The notes: generated from the sequence alone by a model not told the origin. Shown: positions 43,825 through 53,091, counted from the first letter of the stretch. The stretch is DNA of 64,000 nucleotides from Chondrinema litorale (GCF_026250525.1 NZ_CP111047.1:186001-250000); one strand, 5' to 3'. Numbers and translations are program-made.

Positions 43825-45759
43825 TTAATAAAGTGGATTTTGAGGTAGGAGATTTTCGTTCTTACCAATTTCACCCCAAGGAATTGGCTCGTAATAACAT
43901 GCATTGGAAGCTGTCCAACTCCTATTCCATCTATTAATTTCATCGATGTAAATGTACTTCCCTTCATCAGCAACAAAGTAGCAACTCAACACACGGTGAC
44001 GGAACTGATTTAATACTTGGTCGGCAGTTCTCCATCTGCGAAGATCCCACCACCAATGGTTTTCACCGTATAGTTCACGTGCACGTTCATCGCGAATAAA
44101 TTGCAATGAATTCTCGACTTGATATGGATAATTCGCATTGTTAATCGTACCAATATTCGTTGTCGCCATATCGATTGCTGGGCGAGTAACTGTGGCACCA
44201 GCACGTTCGCGAATCATTTCTATATAGTTAAAAGCTTCGTCTCTTTGGCCTAATTCGTAAAGAGCTTCTGCAGAATTTAAATAGATTTCACCCAAGCGAA
44301 ATACTACCCAATGTTGTCCACTGCGGTATTCACGAACATCGTTGGTTGGCATATCTGGGTTTACATATTTGCGAATAAAAGCTGATCCCCAGCCATTGTT
44401 TTCTCCACCTTGATCATCAAAATGGCCATGAGCTCCGGTGATGTTATAAGTAACCCCATCAATTTCGGTTGTCCAGCCTCTGCCACCTAAGATTCGATTA
44501 TCGGCACTGTTAATTGAAGCAGCACTGCTACCATTTTCTGCATCAGCAGCTAGCGCATTAAAACTTCTGTAAATACCTTTTTGAATGCTAAAAGTACTTC
44601 CACGCAACTCATCTCCATCGAAATACATCGTACCTAGCATACGTGGCTCCATACCATTCTTAATGTCACTTCGGTTATCAAATCGAACTGGTGTTCCATC
44701 TGCATTTACATAGGCTGGCATTTCGAACAATTCCATAAAATCTAATGGAGGGTAACTTTCAGCTCCTACAAAAGAAGACATATCTGGCTGTGGAGACATT
44801 AAAGCATCATAACTGTGTCTCAAACGCGTGTTTTGAGGGGCTGTCATGTCATAGTCTTTAATGAAAATGCTTTCAGAAGAGGTTGGGTCTAAGAACAGAT
44901 TTGCAAAGTTTGTCGCTTTGTCAGGATAGTCTTTGGTATACAAAGTATATGGACCTTGCTCAACTATTTTACCTGCTTCTACACAGTACTGGAAAAACTC
45001 ATCAGCTTGTGATGCTTCCATTCCGGCAAGTCCAGCAGCAGTAGCCGCTTCTCCTTGAAAACCTAAATATTGAGAGTATTTTGCAATCGATCCTGCATAT
45101 AACATTGTGCGAGATAACAAGGCAGCGGCAACATATTTATTTGCTCTCCCAACCTCGCTACCACTAGCCATGTTTTCAATCGCAAAGGTTAAATCTTCGT
45201 AGATAAACTTCCATGTTTCGTATTCTGTGTTTCTAGGAACTTCTAATGTTTCAGCATCGTCTAGCGGGCTTTGTACTTCTTTAATAATCGGAACTCCGCC
45301 ATATCTTTTAGCCAATCCGAAATAATAGAAGGCGCGTAAAAAGTGTGCTTCTCCCAACAATTCATTATAAACATCCTCTTTATAATTTTCTTTATACTCT
45401 GCGAAGTTCTGGATAAAAGTATTTATATCACGAATACGACCATATGGCCAGTAAGCAAAACCATCGTTGTCTACACCAACCCAAGAATTAAAGAATTCGC
45501 CACTCATATTTCCCAGACTTTTTTTGCCTTGTTCCCAATAATTATCTGGGCGATAAGCATTTTCTGAATCTGTTCCAAAGTATAGGAAATCCTCTATCGG
45601 AAGGTCATTATAAATACCAGAGAAGTACTTCTTTACACCAAACTCATTTCCAAAAAGTTCGGGTTCACCTAATATACCCTTGGGTTCCAAATCCAATTCT
45701 TGACATGATATTACTATTATGCCCAAGAGCATTGCTAATATTTTATATTGCTTTTTCAT
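43825..45759 (-). CDS. susD: SusD/RagB-type glycan-binding lipoprotein
   Basis: A 644-aa lipoprotein (VISCQE, Cys19) with SusD architecture: the N-terminal TPR-like helices (DVYNELLGEAHFLRAFYYFGLAKRYGGVPI), then the large variable insert, then the conserved C-terminus (FRLGEIYLNSAEALYELGQ, IRDERARELYGENHWWWDLRRW, YYEPIPWGEI). It forms the lid on the SusC barrel and delivers oligosaccharides to it. It lies 18 bp downstream of susC. The long insert between the TPR parts probably shapes the binding site. Confidence 0.96.
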   Translation of the reverse strand: MKKQYKILAMLLGIIVISCQELDLEPKGILGEPELFGNEFGVKKYFSGIYNDLPIEDFLYFGTDSENAYRPDNYWEQGKKSLGNMSGEFFNSWVGVDNDGFAYWPYGRIRDINTFIQNFAEYKENYKEDVYNELLGEAHFLRAFYYFGLAKRYGGVPIIKEVQSPLDDAETLEVPRNTEYETWKFIYEDLTFAIENMASGSEVGRANKYVAAALLSRTMLYAGSIAKYSQYLGFQGEAATAAGLAGMEASQADEFFQYCVEAGKIVEQGPYTLYTKDYPDKATNFANLFLDPTSSESIFIKDYDMTAPQNTRLRHSYDALMSPQPDMSSFVGAESYPPLDFMELFEMPAYVNADGTPVRFDNRSDIKNGMEPRMLGTMYFDGDELRGSTFSIQKGIYRSFNALAADAENGSSAASINSADNRILGGRGWTTEIDGVTYNITGAHGHFDDQGGENNGWGSAFIRKYVNPDMPTNDVREYRSGQHWVVFRLGEIYLNSAEALYELGQRDEAFNYIEMIRERAGATVTRPAIDMATTNIGTINNANYPYQVENSLQFIRDERARELYGENHWWWDLRRWRTADQVLNQFRHRVLSCYFVADEGKYIYIDEINRWNRSWTASNACYYEPIPWGEIGKNENLLPQNPLY

Positions 45760-45777
45760 ATTTTACTATCTTTCAAA

Positions 45778-48700
45778 TTAGAATTTTAGGCTTGCACCAA
45801 CTGTATAGGTTCTGTTTACAGGATAATTATAGAAGTCGATATTACTGGTTGACGAACCACCTGATGCACCAGGGCGTTCGGGGTCAACATTTTCGAGTCC
45901 TGTAAAAGTGAGCAAGTTGTATCCACTCACATAGATTCTAAAATTGCTTACATTAATTTTTGACATCCATTTTTCTGGTAATGTATAGCCAAGCTCTGCT
46001 GTTTTTAAGCGAATGTATGAGGCATTCTGAATACCATTTGTACCAGTTCTGCGACCATCGTGACCAGTAACAGGATAATAACCAGAAATCCATTCTGTAT
46101 TAGGATTGAAGTAATCGGCATTAGGATCAACCGGGCGCCATCTATCCAAAAACCAAGTTAAAGTATTTTGACCTCCAAAAGGCAATGCTTCGGTAAGCAC
46201 TTCTGCATATTGCACATATACACCATAAGCTCCTTGAAAATCTAAAGCTAAATCAAAGCCTTTACCTGAAGCACCCAGCGAAACACCGTAATTAAACACT
46301 GGAAGTCCGTATGATGCAATAGGATGATCATCATTCCCATTGATTACACCATCACCATTCCAATCGTTTAATACCCAATCTCCAGGTAAAGTACTTTGAG
46401 CCAATGGAAGGCCATAGTTCTGGATATCTTCATAGCTTGAAATCATCGATTGAGACTCATTGCCCCACCAGATATCATTATATCTTCCGCTAGATCGGTT
46501 TCTCCATTTATCGTATGAATTGCCAGCAGGTGTTTCTAACCAATCGGTTCGCATGCTTTTGGTAGCAGAAAGCTGCCCACTTACATAATAATTAAAGTCT
46601 CTAATCTCATTGGTGTATTGTAATGAAATCTCATAACCAAAGTTGCGGTCGCTATTTAAGTTTTCTTGTGGTAAACTAGCTCCTACTGTACCCGGAATTA
46701 CCGCAGCACTTGTAGCTAACAAGCCAGAACGATCTCTTCTGTAAATGTCAATTACACCAGTCAGTTTATTGTTAAAAAATCCGAAATCGAGACCCAAATC
46801 GTAAGACTTAATGGTGTACCATGTTAAGTTAGGGTTTGGAATACTAGAAGCTGTAACACCACCAGTTAACGTACCACCGTAGAACCAGCCATAGTTGTTT
46901 CCATCTAAACTGTAACCAGTTGTAGGAGGATAATTCCCAGCTGAGCTATCATCCCCCATTTCTCCATATGAACCCCTTATTTTCAAATTGGAGAGAACTG
47001 GCAAATTATTTTTAATGAAGCTTTCTTCACTTAAGCGCCATCCTGCAGATATTGATGGAAAGAAACCAAATCGGCTACCTTCTGGGAAACGAGAAGATCC
47101 ATCGTAACGGAATCTCAGATCAAGTAAATACTTACCCATGAAATTGTAGTTTAACTGACCTAAAAGAGATTTACTAGCTCTATCAGCAATTTCTCCTTCG
47201 GTAGCGCGCTGGTTTTTATCTTCACCTGCAAACAAGTATTCAGAATCTACTAATAGCTCACGGTAGGCGCTATAACTATCCCAAGTATTGTATCTATCTT
47301 CGTAAATTACAAAACTGCTCACATTATGGTTACCGAATGAATTGTCGTAGTGCAGACCTAACTGCATGTTGGTGCTGTAAGACATATTCACAGTTCTTGT
47401 AATATCAGAAGGAGTATTTCTTACGATAGATGAATAGGTATCGTCATCCGGATTGTATCTAAATAGGTTATAAGCTCTTTTGTAACTAGTAAAATCTGGT
47501 AAGTTGGTAGCATAATCGTACACACCTTTTGCAGACAAACCATCAATACCCGGAATATCATATGAAAGAGTTAATGTACCATTATACCTACGGTCTTTTG
47601 ATAAATTATAACCAACATAATCATCGTCAGTTTGTACAATCATGTTTGCACCTTCATTCAGATATTGGCTATCTCCATTCGGATATTCTGGATTATCATT
47701 AGCATAAAAAGCAGCATCTGGGCGAGTTAACCAAGTAAGTTTGTAGGTTGTCCAGCCTGTTCCGTTCGGTTGGCTAGTTTTTAACATAATAGCTCCAAGG
47801 GAAACTTTCGCATTCAGCCTTTTGGTGATTTGCGATTCAATATTAGTTCGCATATTTATACGATCAGAATAATAATCGCCACTTTTATATGCACCAATCT
47901 GCTTGTTATATCCAAGCGTAAAATAGTATCTAAACTTTTCGCTTCCTCCATTTACACTTACATTGTGATTGTATTGAGGAGAAGTTCTATTGAAAACTTG
48001 GTCGAACCAATTATAAGACTGCTTAGTACCATTGTAGTATGGTTCGAAGTGATCATCAGTAAAGAGTGGATTGGTTCTAACTAAGTAATTTTTCCCGAAG
48101 TCTTGCCAGTTTCTTTCGTTTGACAATGTCATATAATCAATGGCTCCCACACTTTCTGGTACATATAGAAATTCTTGCATCGACATACTAGAATTGAAAG
48201 AAACATCTACTTTGCCATCTTGTATCACACCTCTTTTTGTAGTTACCAAAACAACACCATTGGCTGCTCTTAAGCCGTAGATTGCTGCTGAACCATCTTT
48301 TAACACCGAAACACTTTCTATTTCTTCGGCACTCATACGAGCGAAATAGTCTTGGTCACGAACAATTCCATCAACCACAAAAAGCGGATTGCCCATGCCT
48401 CGAATATCTATTCTGGTATCATAAGCACCAGGTGCACTACTTTTTTGTACAATACGAACACCGGGTAATTTACCAGTTAAAGAGTTTAATATGTTTTCGT
48501 TTTTGGTTCGAACAATATCATCGTTTTTCACCACTGAAACTGCACCTGTTAGTGTTGTTTTTTTCTGAGTGCTATAACCAACTACCACAACTTCTTCTAG
48601 TTGTTCAAGGTCTGGTGCCAGCAAAACATCTACAATTGATTGGTTATCAATGGCTACTTCCTGCGAAGCAAAACCAATATAACTAAATTGTAATGTAGTT

Positions 48701-49248
48701 CCACTGTTTGCATTGAGCGAATAGTTACCATCTACATCAGTTGTTGTACCAACATTGGTACCTTTTACAATAATGCTTACTCCGGGTAAAGGCTCTCCAT
48801 CTTCACTGGAAGTAACTTTTCCCGTAATCCGCATCTGCAACACTTCCTGAACCAGTTCATCCTTTTCGGGTAAAGTGTTGCTCTTTTTATTTTTAATTAC
48901 ATATATGTTGTCGTCAATCCTTTTGAAAGAAAGATTGGATTGTGATGCAATATCAGTTAATACAGCTTTTAAACTTTTAACTGATGATGCCATCTGGACT
49001 TTTTGCAAATCATCAATCGTTTTTTCGTCGAAGTTGAAGTAAAATGCAGTTTTTCTCTCTAGTTCATTAAAAACCGATTTTATCTCTTTTTTGCCTCCGT
49101 CCATTTTTACATAGATCTCTCCAATACTCACTTTTTGGGCATTGGTATCAGCAGCGAACAGTACTGTAAAACAGAGGCATTGAATTATAAAGCCCCCTAA
49201 TGCAAATCCTGACATTTTGAGAAATTGTCTTAGTAGTTTCTTTTTCAT
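45778..49248 (-). CDS. susC: SusC/RagA-type TonB-dependent transporter with STN signalling domain
   Basis: A 1156-aa outer-membrane transporter. In order: signal peptide; an STN (secretin/TonB short N-terminal) domain at about 45-115 (KSVFNELERKTAFYFNFDE); a carboxypeptidase-like Ig domain (GEPLPGVSIIVKGTNVGTTT); a plug (VVVVGYSTQKKTTLTGAVS, with RGMGNPLFVVDGI); the 22-strand barrel; and a terminal Phe (VGASLKF). The STN domain marks it as a transducer that signals to FecR, matching the two genes upstream. It imports the oligosaccharides presented by SusD. Confidence 0.96.
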   Translation of the reverse strand: MKKKLLRQFLKMSGFALGGFIIQCLCFTVLFAADTNAQKVSIGEIYVKMDGGKKEIKSVFNELERKTAFYFNFDEKTIDDLQKVQMASSVKSLKAVLTDIASQSNLSFKRIDDNIYVIKNKKSNTLPEKDELVQEVLQMRITGKVTSSEDGEPLPGVSIIVKGTNVGTTTDVDGNYSLNANSGTTLQFSYIGFASQEVAIDNQSIVDVLLAPDLEQLEEVVVVGYSTQKKTTLTGAVSVVKNDDIVRTKNENILNSLTGKLPGVRIVQKSSAPGAYDTRIDIRGMGNPLFVVDGIVRDQDYFARMSAEEIESVSVLKDGSAAIYGLRAANGVVLVTTKRGVIQDGKVDVSFNSSMSMQEFLYVPESVGAIDYMTLSNERNWQDFGKNYLVRTNPLFTDDHFEPYYNGTKQSYNWFDQVFNRTSPQYNHNVSVNGGSEKFRYYFTLGYNKQIGAYKSGDYYSDRINMRTNIESQITKRLNAKVSLGAIMLKTSQPNGTGWTTYKLTWLTRPDAAFYANDNPEYPNGDSQYLNEGANMIVQTDDDYVGYNLSKDRRYNGTLTLSYDIPGIDGLSAKGVYDYATNLPDFTSYKRAYNLFRYNPDDDTYSSIVRNTPSDITRTVNMSYSTNMQLGLHYDNSFGNHNVSSFVIYEDRYNTWDSYSAYRELLVDSEYLFAGEDKNQRATEGEIADRASKSLLGQLNYNFMGKYLLDLRFRYDGSSRFPEGSRFGFFPSISAGWRLSEESFIKNNLPVLSNLKIRGSYGEMGDDSSAGNYPPTTGYSLDGNNYGWFYGGTLTGGVTASSIPNPNLTWYTIKSYDLGLDFGFFNNKLTGVIDIYRRDRSGLLATSAAVIPGTVGASLPQENLNSDRNFGYEISLQYTNEIRDFNYYVSGQLSATKSMRTDWLETPAGNSYDKWRNRSSGRYNDIWWGNESQSMISSYEDIQNYGLPLAQSTLPGDWVLNDWNGDGVINGNDDHPIASYGLPVFNYGVSLGASGKGFDLALDFQGAYGVYVQYAEVLTEALPFGGQNTLTWFLDRWRPVDPNADYFNPNTEWISGYYPVTGHDGRRTGTNGIQNASYIRLKTAELGYTLPEKWMSKINVSNFRIYVSGYNLLTFTGLENVDPERPGASGGSSTSNIDFYNYPVNRTYTVGASLKF

Positions 49249-49287
49249 ATTTTTGATATGTTTTGATGATCAATCACACAAAACACT

Positions 49288-49324
49288 ATGCCTGCTAACG
49301 GCCGCCAAACTGTTCGGCAGGCAT
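49288..49324. other. GC-rich hairpin between fecR and susC
   Basis: ATGCCTGC / GCAGGCAT is a perfect 8-bp stem with a 21-nt loop that itself contains a GCC...GGC pair. A T run (49325-49330) follows on the plus strand. On the minus strand, the direction of transcription, only a weak U-rich stretch follows. The hairpin lies in the susC leader and could act as a partial terminator or RNA-stability element separating regulator from transporter expression. Confidence 0.5.
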
Positions 49325-49356
49325 TTTTTTGTGCTTGTTAGTTAATTAAAACTGGT

Positions 49357-50430
49357 TCAGTAGAAATATACTTTCTTATTTCTGAGCTGATATTTCAAGC
49401 CCGAAGCTAGTGTTAAGCCTTCAAGTACATCTTCAAGACTTTTATTGTCAAACTTTCCAGTAAATTTTACTTTACTGTACATTGCCTTGTTTGCGGTATC
49501 TGCAAACGATATATCACAGGCATACCATCTTTCGAGCCTTGTGATAATTTCTTCTATTTCTGCTTCTTCAAAAATGAGAATGCCATCTTTCCACGACAAT
49601 ACTCTTTCTGCATCGAAATGTCCTGTTTCAATTTTGCCAGAGGTTTTATCAAATACAGCACTTTCTGTAGGTAATAATATTTCTCGATTTTCTTGATTGG
49701 TTGATGAATAAACAGCCAGTTTTCCGGTTACAAGGGCAATATCTACTTTGTTATGGTCGCTCAAAGTATTCACGTTAAAAGAGGTACCGAGTACCTTGGC
49801 TTCTAACTCACCGGTTTGTACAATAAATGGTCTGTTTGTATCTGAGGTAACTTCGAAGAAGGCTTCTCCTTCTAATTTTACAATTCTTTTACCTCCTTTA
49901 AATCTTCTTGGAAAAGAGATACTACTTTCTGAATTCAGTTTTACTACTGTGCCATCAGAAAGTGTAATGGTTGATTTTGTGCCTTTAGGATTGTATTTAG
50001 TAAGTGTTTCTTCTGCAATTGGCTCCTCAATAGATTGATTATTTACGAAATAGTAAAAGGTAGCCAATCCTACTAAAAAAGCAATTATTACAGCCGCATA
50101 GTTACCAAATCTAGGTTTAGATTTAGTATGTATTGGAATTGTAGGTCTGTTTTCTTGAGATTCGTTAGAATAAATTTTTCTCAGTGGCTTAGCATCTGTT
50201 TGTTCTTTCTTTAAGATTAATGTCTGTAACTTCTCAAAAAGTAACTCTTTATCCCAAAAGCTTTTGTCTTCTTTTGGTGTTTCAAACTGATACCAATCTT
50301 CTTCTAAAGCAGACATATCGTGAAAGTCTGATTTCATGAATGATAACCAGGCTTTTACCTTTTTCTCTTCTTCTGCACTGCATTGGTTGTTGAAAAACTT
50401 ATCTAATAATTCCTTGTCCACTTTTTTCAT
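49357..50430 (-). CDS. FecR-type anti-sigma factor
   Basis: A 357-aa inner-membrane anti-sigma factor. The N-terminal helical domain (about 1-90; LDKFFNNQCSAEEEKKVKAW) would bind the sigma factor. One transmembrane helix is at about 110-130 (VIIAFLVGLATFYYFV). The periplasmic FecR domain (SDGTVVKLNSESSISFP, LEGEAFFEVTSDTNRPFIV) is followed by DUF4974 (AEIEEIITRLERWY), which contacts the STN domain of SusC. It lies 84 bp downstream of the sigma gene. Substrate binding at SusC should release the sigma factor. Confidence 0.95.
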   Translation of the reverse strand: MKKVDKELLDKFFNNQCSAEEEKKVKAWLSFMKSDFHDMSALEEDWYQFETPKEDKSFWDKELLFEKLQTLILKKEQTDAKPLRKIYSNESQENRPTIPIHTKSKPRFGNYAAVIIAFLVGLATFYYFVNNQSIEEPIAEETLTKYNPKGTKSTITLSDGTVVKLNSESSISFPRRFKGGKRIVKLEGEAFFEVTSDTNRPFIVQTGELEAKVLGTSFNVNTLSDHNKVDIALVTGKLAVYSSTNQENREILLPTESAVFDKTSGKIETGHFDAERVLSWKDGILIFEEAEIEEIITRLERWYACDISFADTANKAMYSKVKFTGKFDNKSLEDVLEGLTLASGLKYQLRNKKVYFY

Positions 50431-50482
50431 ATTTATCTGTAATAGATATCATCTTAAGTGGCGAAGGTTATAGTCTAAATGA

Positions 50483-50502
50483 AAAAAAAATTAATTTTTT
50501 TT
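50483..50502. repeat. A/T palindrome between sigma and fecR genes
   Basis: A perfect 20-bp palindrome: eight A, TTAA, eight T. It lies in the 84-bp spacer and could be a weak bidirectional terminator or simply compositional. Confidence 0.35.
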
Positions 50503-50514
50503 ATTAAGTGTAGT

Positions 50515-51093
50515 TTAAAGGTTCATTGCGCAGAATATTACGATCAATAATCCATCGTGTAACATTTTGTTATTCAATGTTTTAAGTGCTTTGTTCATGT
50601 GTTGTTTTACAGTACCTACAGAAATACCGAGCTTCTCTGCTATCTGCTCATGACTCAAACCTTCTACTCTACTTAGCATAAAAACTTGCTTTCTTTTCTC
50701 TGGCATACTACCAATGTAATCTCTGGTTTTCTGTTCCAACTCAGAGAATATAATGTATTCTTCAGTATTGTGGGTAGTAGCTACTTGATGCTCTTTGCTA
50801 TAGAGCTGATATTTGCGTTCTAATTCCCTTTTCTGATATTGCCTGTAAATGATATTTTTACCTATCTGAATGAGGTAGGCATTAAAAGAAAGTTCGGGAT
50901 TAATGTTGCTACGATTTTCCCAGACTTTTAAGAAAATAGTCTGTACAATCTCATTCGCATCATCTTTATTTTGAGTGTATTTTAGAGAAAAGTAAAAGAG
51001 TTTATCGGCATAGTTTAGGTATAATTCTTTAAAAGCTCGCTTATCTCCTTCTCTTAGTTTAGTAATTAATTGACATTCATTTTTCATCTTCAT
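50515..51093 (-). CDS. ECF-type RNA polymerase sigma factor
   Basis: A 192-aa sigma-70 family ECF protein. Region 2 is at about 20-90 (YLNYADKLFYFSLKYTQNKDDANEIVQTIFLKVWENR) and region 4 at about 125-180 (YIGSMPEKRKQVFMLSRVEG, then the helix-turn-helix LSHEQIAEKLGISVGTVKQH). The C-terminus carries an extra hydrophobic tail. It is the first gene of the PUL regulator unit and is controlled by the FecR protein downstream. It probably drives the susC promoter and the operon behind it. Confidence 0.95.
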   Translation of the reverse strand: MKMKNECQLITKLREGDKRAFKELYLNYADKLFYFSLKYTQNKDDANEIVQTIFLKVWENRSNINPELSFNAYLIQIGKNIIYRQYQKRELERKYQLYSKEHQVATTHNTEEYIIFSELEQKTRDYIGSMPEKRKQVFMLSRVEGLSHEQIAEKLGISVGTVKQHMNKALKTLNNKMLHDGLLIVIFCAMNL

Positions 51094-51219
51094 ATTTCAA
51101 ATTTCAATCTAATATAGCAAAAGAAAAAAATTAGATTTATAAAGCATTTTATTTTCTGTCTAAAAAAGCAGCTTTAGTAGACGAAATGGAAATTTACCAA
51201 AATAGGGATATTATGCACA

Positions 51220-51249
51220 AAACCCTTTATCTAAGCAGACAAAGGGTTT
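51220..51249 (-). terminator. Hairpin after the flavoprotein/small-protein operon
   Basis: AAACCCTTT / AAAGGGTTT is a perfect 9-bp stem with 12 bases between, and the loop can extend as TCT...AGA. On the minus strand the 3' arm ends in TTTTG. It lies 49 bp past the stop of the 52-aa gene and probably ends that transcript before the sigma gene promoter. Confidence 0.5.
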
Positions 51250-51297
51250 AATCATGGTGCTATATAATGGATTATATAAATTCAGTATCAAAATATT

Positions 51298-51456
51298 TTA
51301 TGAGTGCCCACCAACTACAATTCGCATCATTTTAAGGTTAAGCACTACAAAGCGATAGAGTTGCCAGAGCCAGAATCTACGCCAAAATTTGGTGCTTTTA
51401 TCTGGAACTGTAGCAAAACTCACTTCGGAATAAGGAACAAATTTTTCGGCTTTCAT
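51298..51456 (-). CDS. 52-aa small protein downstream of the flavoprotein
   Basis: A 52-codon frame starts at ATG 51456, one base after the flavoprotein's stop, and ends with TAA at 51298. It reads MKAEKFVPYSEV..., then a Trp/Arg-rich helix (FWRRFWLWQLYRFVVLNLK), ending MRIVVGGHS. The amphipathic aromatic-basic helix suggests peripheral membrane binding. The tight junction and highly ordered composition argue for a real gene: a helper or membrane tether for the flavoprotein is the simplest idea. A frame on the opposite strand (51304-51531) is its antisense shadow. Confidence 0.7.
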   Translation of the reverse strand: MKAEKFVPYSEVSFATVPDKSTKFWRRFWLWQLYRFVVLNLKMMRIVVGGHS

Positions 51457-51457
51457 A

Positions 51458-52924
51458 TTATTCAGGAATTAACCACCAAAACAGTTTTGCTTTGGCTTTG
51501 TAAAGAAATAGATAATGTAATAAGAGTTTAATCCAGTGACCTGCCAAACCAGCTTCACCAACTGTATAACCTAAATCTCTACCCCAGCGAGGATATTTTT
51601 TCCAGTTTTGTACAATCGGGAAAACCGTCATGGTAGCGGCCATGCCTTTACCCATTCCAAAACCTGCCGAAACCACACAAGCTGCTCCCATTTTTGCCAT
51701 AGAAGCTCGGTGTTTATGTTCTTTCGATTGATTCGTGATTCTATCTGTTATGTTTAAGGCTACCACTTTCCCAATAACTCCAGATGGCATACCGGTTCTA
51801 GGAGGTGTTGGCGAAATCATTTTACCGGTTTTCGATTTCATCGGTTTTGAAATTGCATGAGGAGGTGCAAATGCAATTCCGGCTGCATACATATTGTTAT
51901 AAGTCGGATTTTGATAAATCGATGGCCAGTCTTCTGCATCCCATTCTTCATAAGGTTTGGCTGTGTAATCTGCATCTACCTTCATAAATCCGTTGGGAGC
52001 AAATACAGTATTGGTGATATCTTCACCAGATTTATCGAAGGTTTTTAAACCTACTCCCGAGAATGAAGGAATGAGCATTGAGAAATCATAAGCTATTTCG
52101 TGCGATTCTCCTTCCAAATTGTCGAAATAAATTTTCTTGCCATCAAGCTTACTTACACCTGCTCGCTTAATCCATCTGATGCCATATTCAGCCAGAATTG
52201 ACTCTGCAAAAACAGTGGTAGAAGTGATGTATCCATTCCTTTTTACAAAGGCTCCACCCATTCCGAAATCACCTACTTCGTACTCATTAGTTAGCCAAAT
52301 AAGGTCACAAAAGCTTTCCAGTTTACGCTTTCTAATTTCAAAGGCTATGTTAAGCACATACTCAAATGCTGCTCCTTGGCATGTCGCCATCGGATGCCCA
52401 GTACCAATTACAATAGTTTGTTTTTCACCAGCTTCCATCTTTTTAAAGACTTGCTGAAGATTATCCCAAGTCTTTTCTGCATGGCCAAAAGTACATACAG
52501 AATTGCAATGCCCTTCTTCTGGTGAAAGACCTTCTGTTGCTGAAAAATTGAGTTTCGGGCCGGTGGCATTAATCAGGTAATCATAACTGATTTTTTCTGT
52601 TTGGCCACTCTGTTCTTTACTGGTATATTCTATAGATATAAAGGATTCATCAGAAGAAGTATCGCCTTCGGGATAGATTGAAACGGCTTTAGCCTGATGA
52701 AATTGAATGTGTTTTTTCTTATAAACCGGTGCTAGTTCAAAGGTTACTTCTTTGCTTTTCATCCGGCCAATTCCTACCCAAATGTTTGAAGGAATCCATT
52801 GGTATTTACTGTTGGGACTTACAACAATTATTTCATGTTTTGCTCCAAGTTTTCTTTTTAGCGTTAATGCTGCTGTATGCCCGGAGACCCCTGCCCCTAA
52901 AACTACTACTTTTGCCATTTTCAT
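51458..52924 (-). CDS. Sulfide:quinone oxidoreductase-like flavoprotein
   Basis: A 488-aa FAD/NAD(P)-type oxidoreductase. The dinucleotide loop is VVVLGAGVSGHTAALTLKR at the N-terminus, followed by PNSKYQWIPSNIWVGIG (the SQR-like capping region), the ATG-type motif YLINATGPKL, Cys residues in GHCNSVCTFGHA and ATCQGAAFEYV that could hold the sulfide-derived disulfide, and a terminal domain with an amphipathic C-terminus (LHYLFLYKAKAKLFWWLIPE), as in membrane-associated SQRs. It would oxidise sulfide to polysulfide and pass electrons to quinone. ATG 52924 or 52918 could be used. The small gene at 51298 follows it by one base. Confidence 0.85.
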   Translation of the reverse strand: MKMAKVVVLGAGVSGHTAALTLKRKLGAKHEIIVVSPNSKYQWIPSNIWVGIGRMKSKEVTFELAPVYKKKHIQFHQAKAVSIYPEGDTSSDESFISIEYTSKEQSGQTEKISYDYLINATGPKLNFSATEGLSPEEGHCNSVCTFGHAEKTWDNLQQVFKKMEAGEKQTIVIGTGHPMATCQGAAFEYVLNIAFEIRKRKLESFCDLIWLTNEYEVGDFGMGGAFVKRNGYITSTTVFAESILAEYGIRWIKRAGVSKLDGKKIYFDNLEGESHEIAYDFSMLIPSFSGVGLKTFDKSGEDITNTVFAPNGFMKVDADYTAKPYEEWDAEDWPSIYQNPTYNNMYAAGIAFAPPHAISKPMKSKTGKMISPTPPRTGMPSGVIGKVVALNITDRITNQSKEHKHRASMAKMGAACVVSAGFGMGKGMAATMTVFPIVQNWKKYPRWGRDLGYTVGEAGLAGHWIKLLLHYLFLYKAKAKLFWWLIPE

Positions 52925-52969
52925 ATTGTTAAGGTATATACTAATCTATCAACCTTAATCAATAAGTAC

Positions 52970-52985
52970 TGTAACAGAAGTTACA
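52970..52985. promoter_or_regulatory. Crp/Fnr-type palindrome TGTAAC-AGAA-GTTACA
   Basis: A perfect 6-4-6 palindrome, TGTAACAGAAGTTACA, ends 46 bp upstream of the flavoprotein ATG. The TGTxAN4/GTTACA form is typical of Crp/Fnr-family binding sites, and a sulfur- or oxygen-responsive regulator would fit the gene. A second, weaker inverted repeat (TTAAGGT/ACCTTAA, 52929-52935 and 52952-52958) lies between the two. Confidence 0.6.
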
Positions 52986-53091
52986 TAGAGGCAAGTTTTT
53001 ATCTATTTTTTAGGAATGAATTATAATTTCAAAAACTGTTTAAAAAATATTCAACCTAACATTCAAGATATAAACTTTAACTTTGTTGGCA

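Noticed and set aside
49288..49330. Rho-independent terminator of the fecR transcript
   Set aside because: The T run follows the stem on the plus strand, not in the direction of transcription, so I list it as a hairpin only.
51304..51531. 75-codon plus-strand frame over the end of the flavoprotein gene
   Set aside because: It starts with GTG and is the antisense shadow of the 52-aa gene called at 51298-51456.
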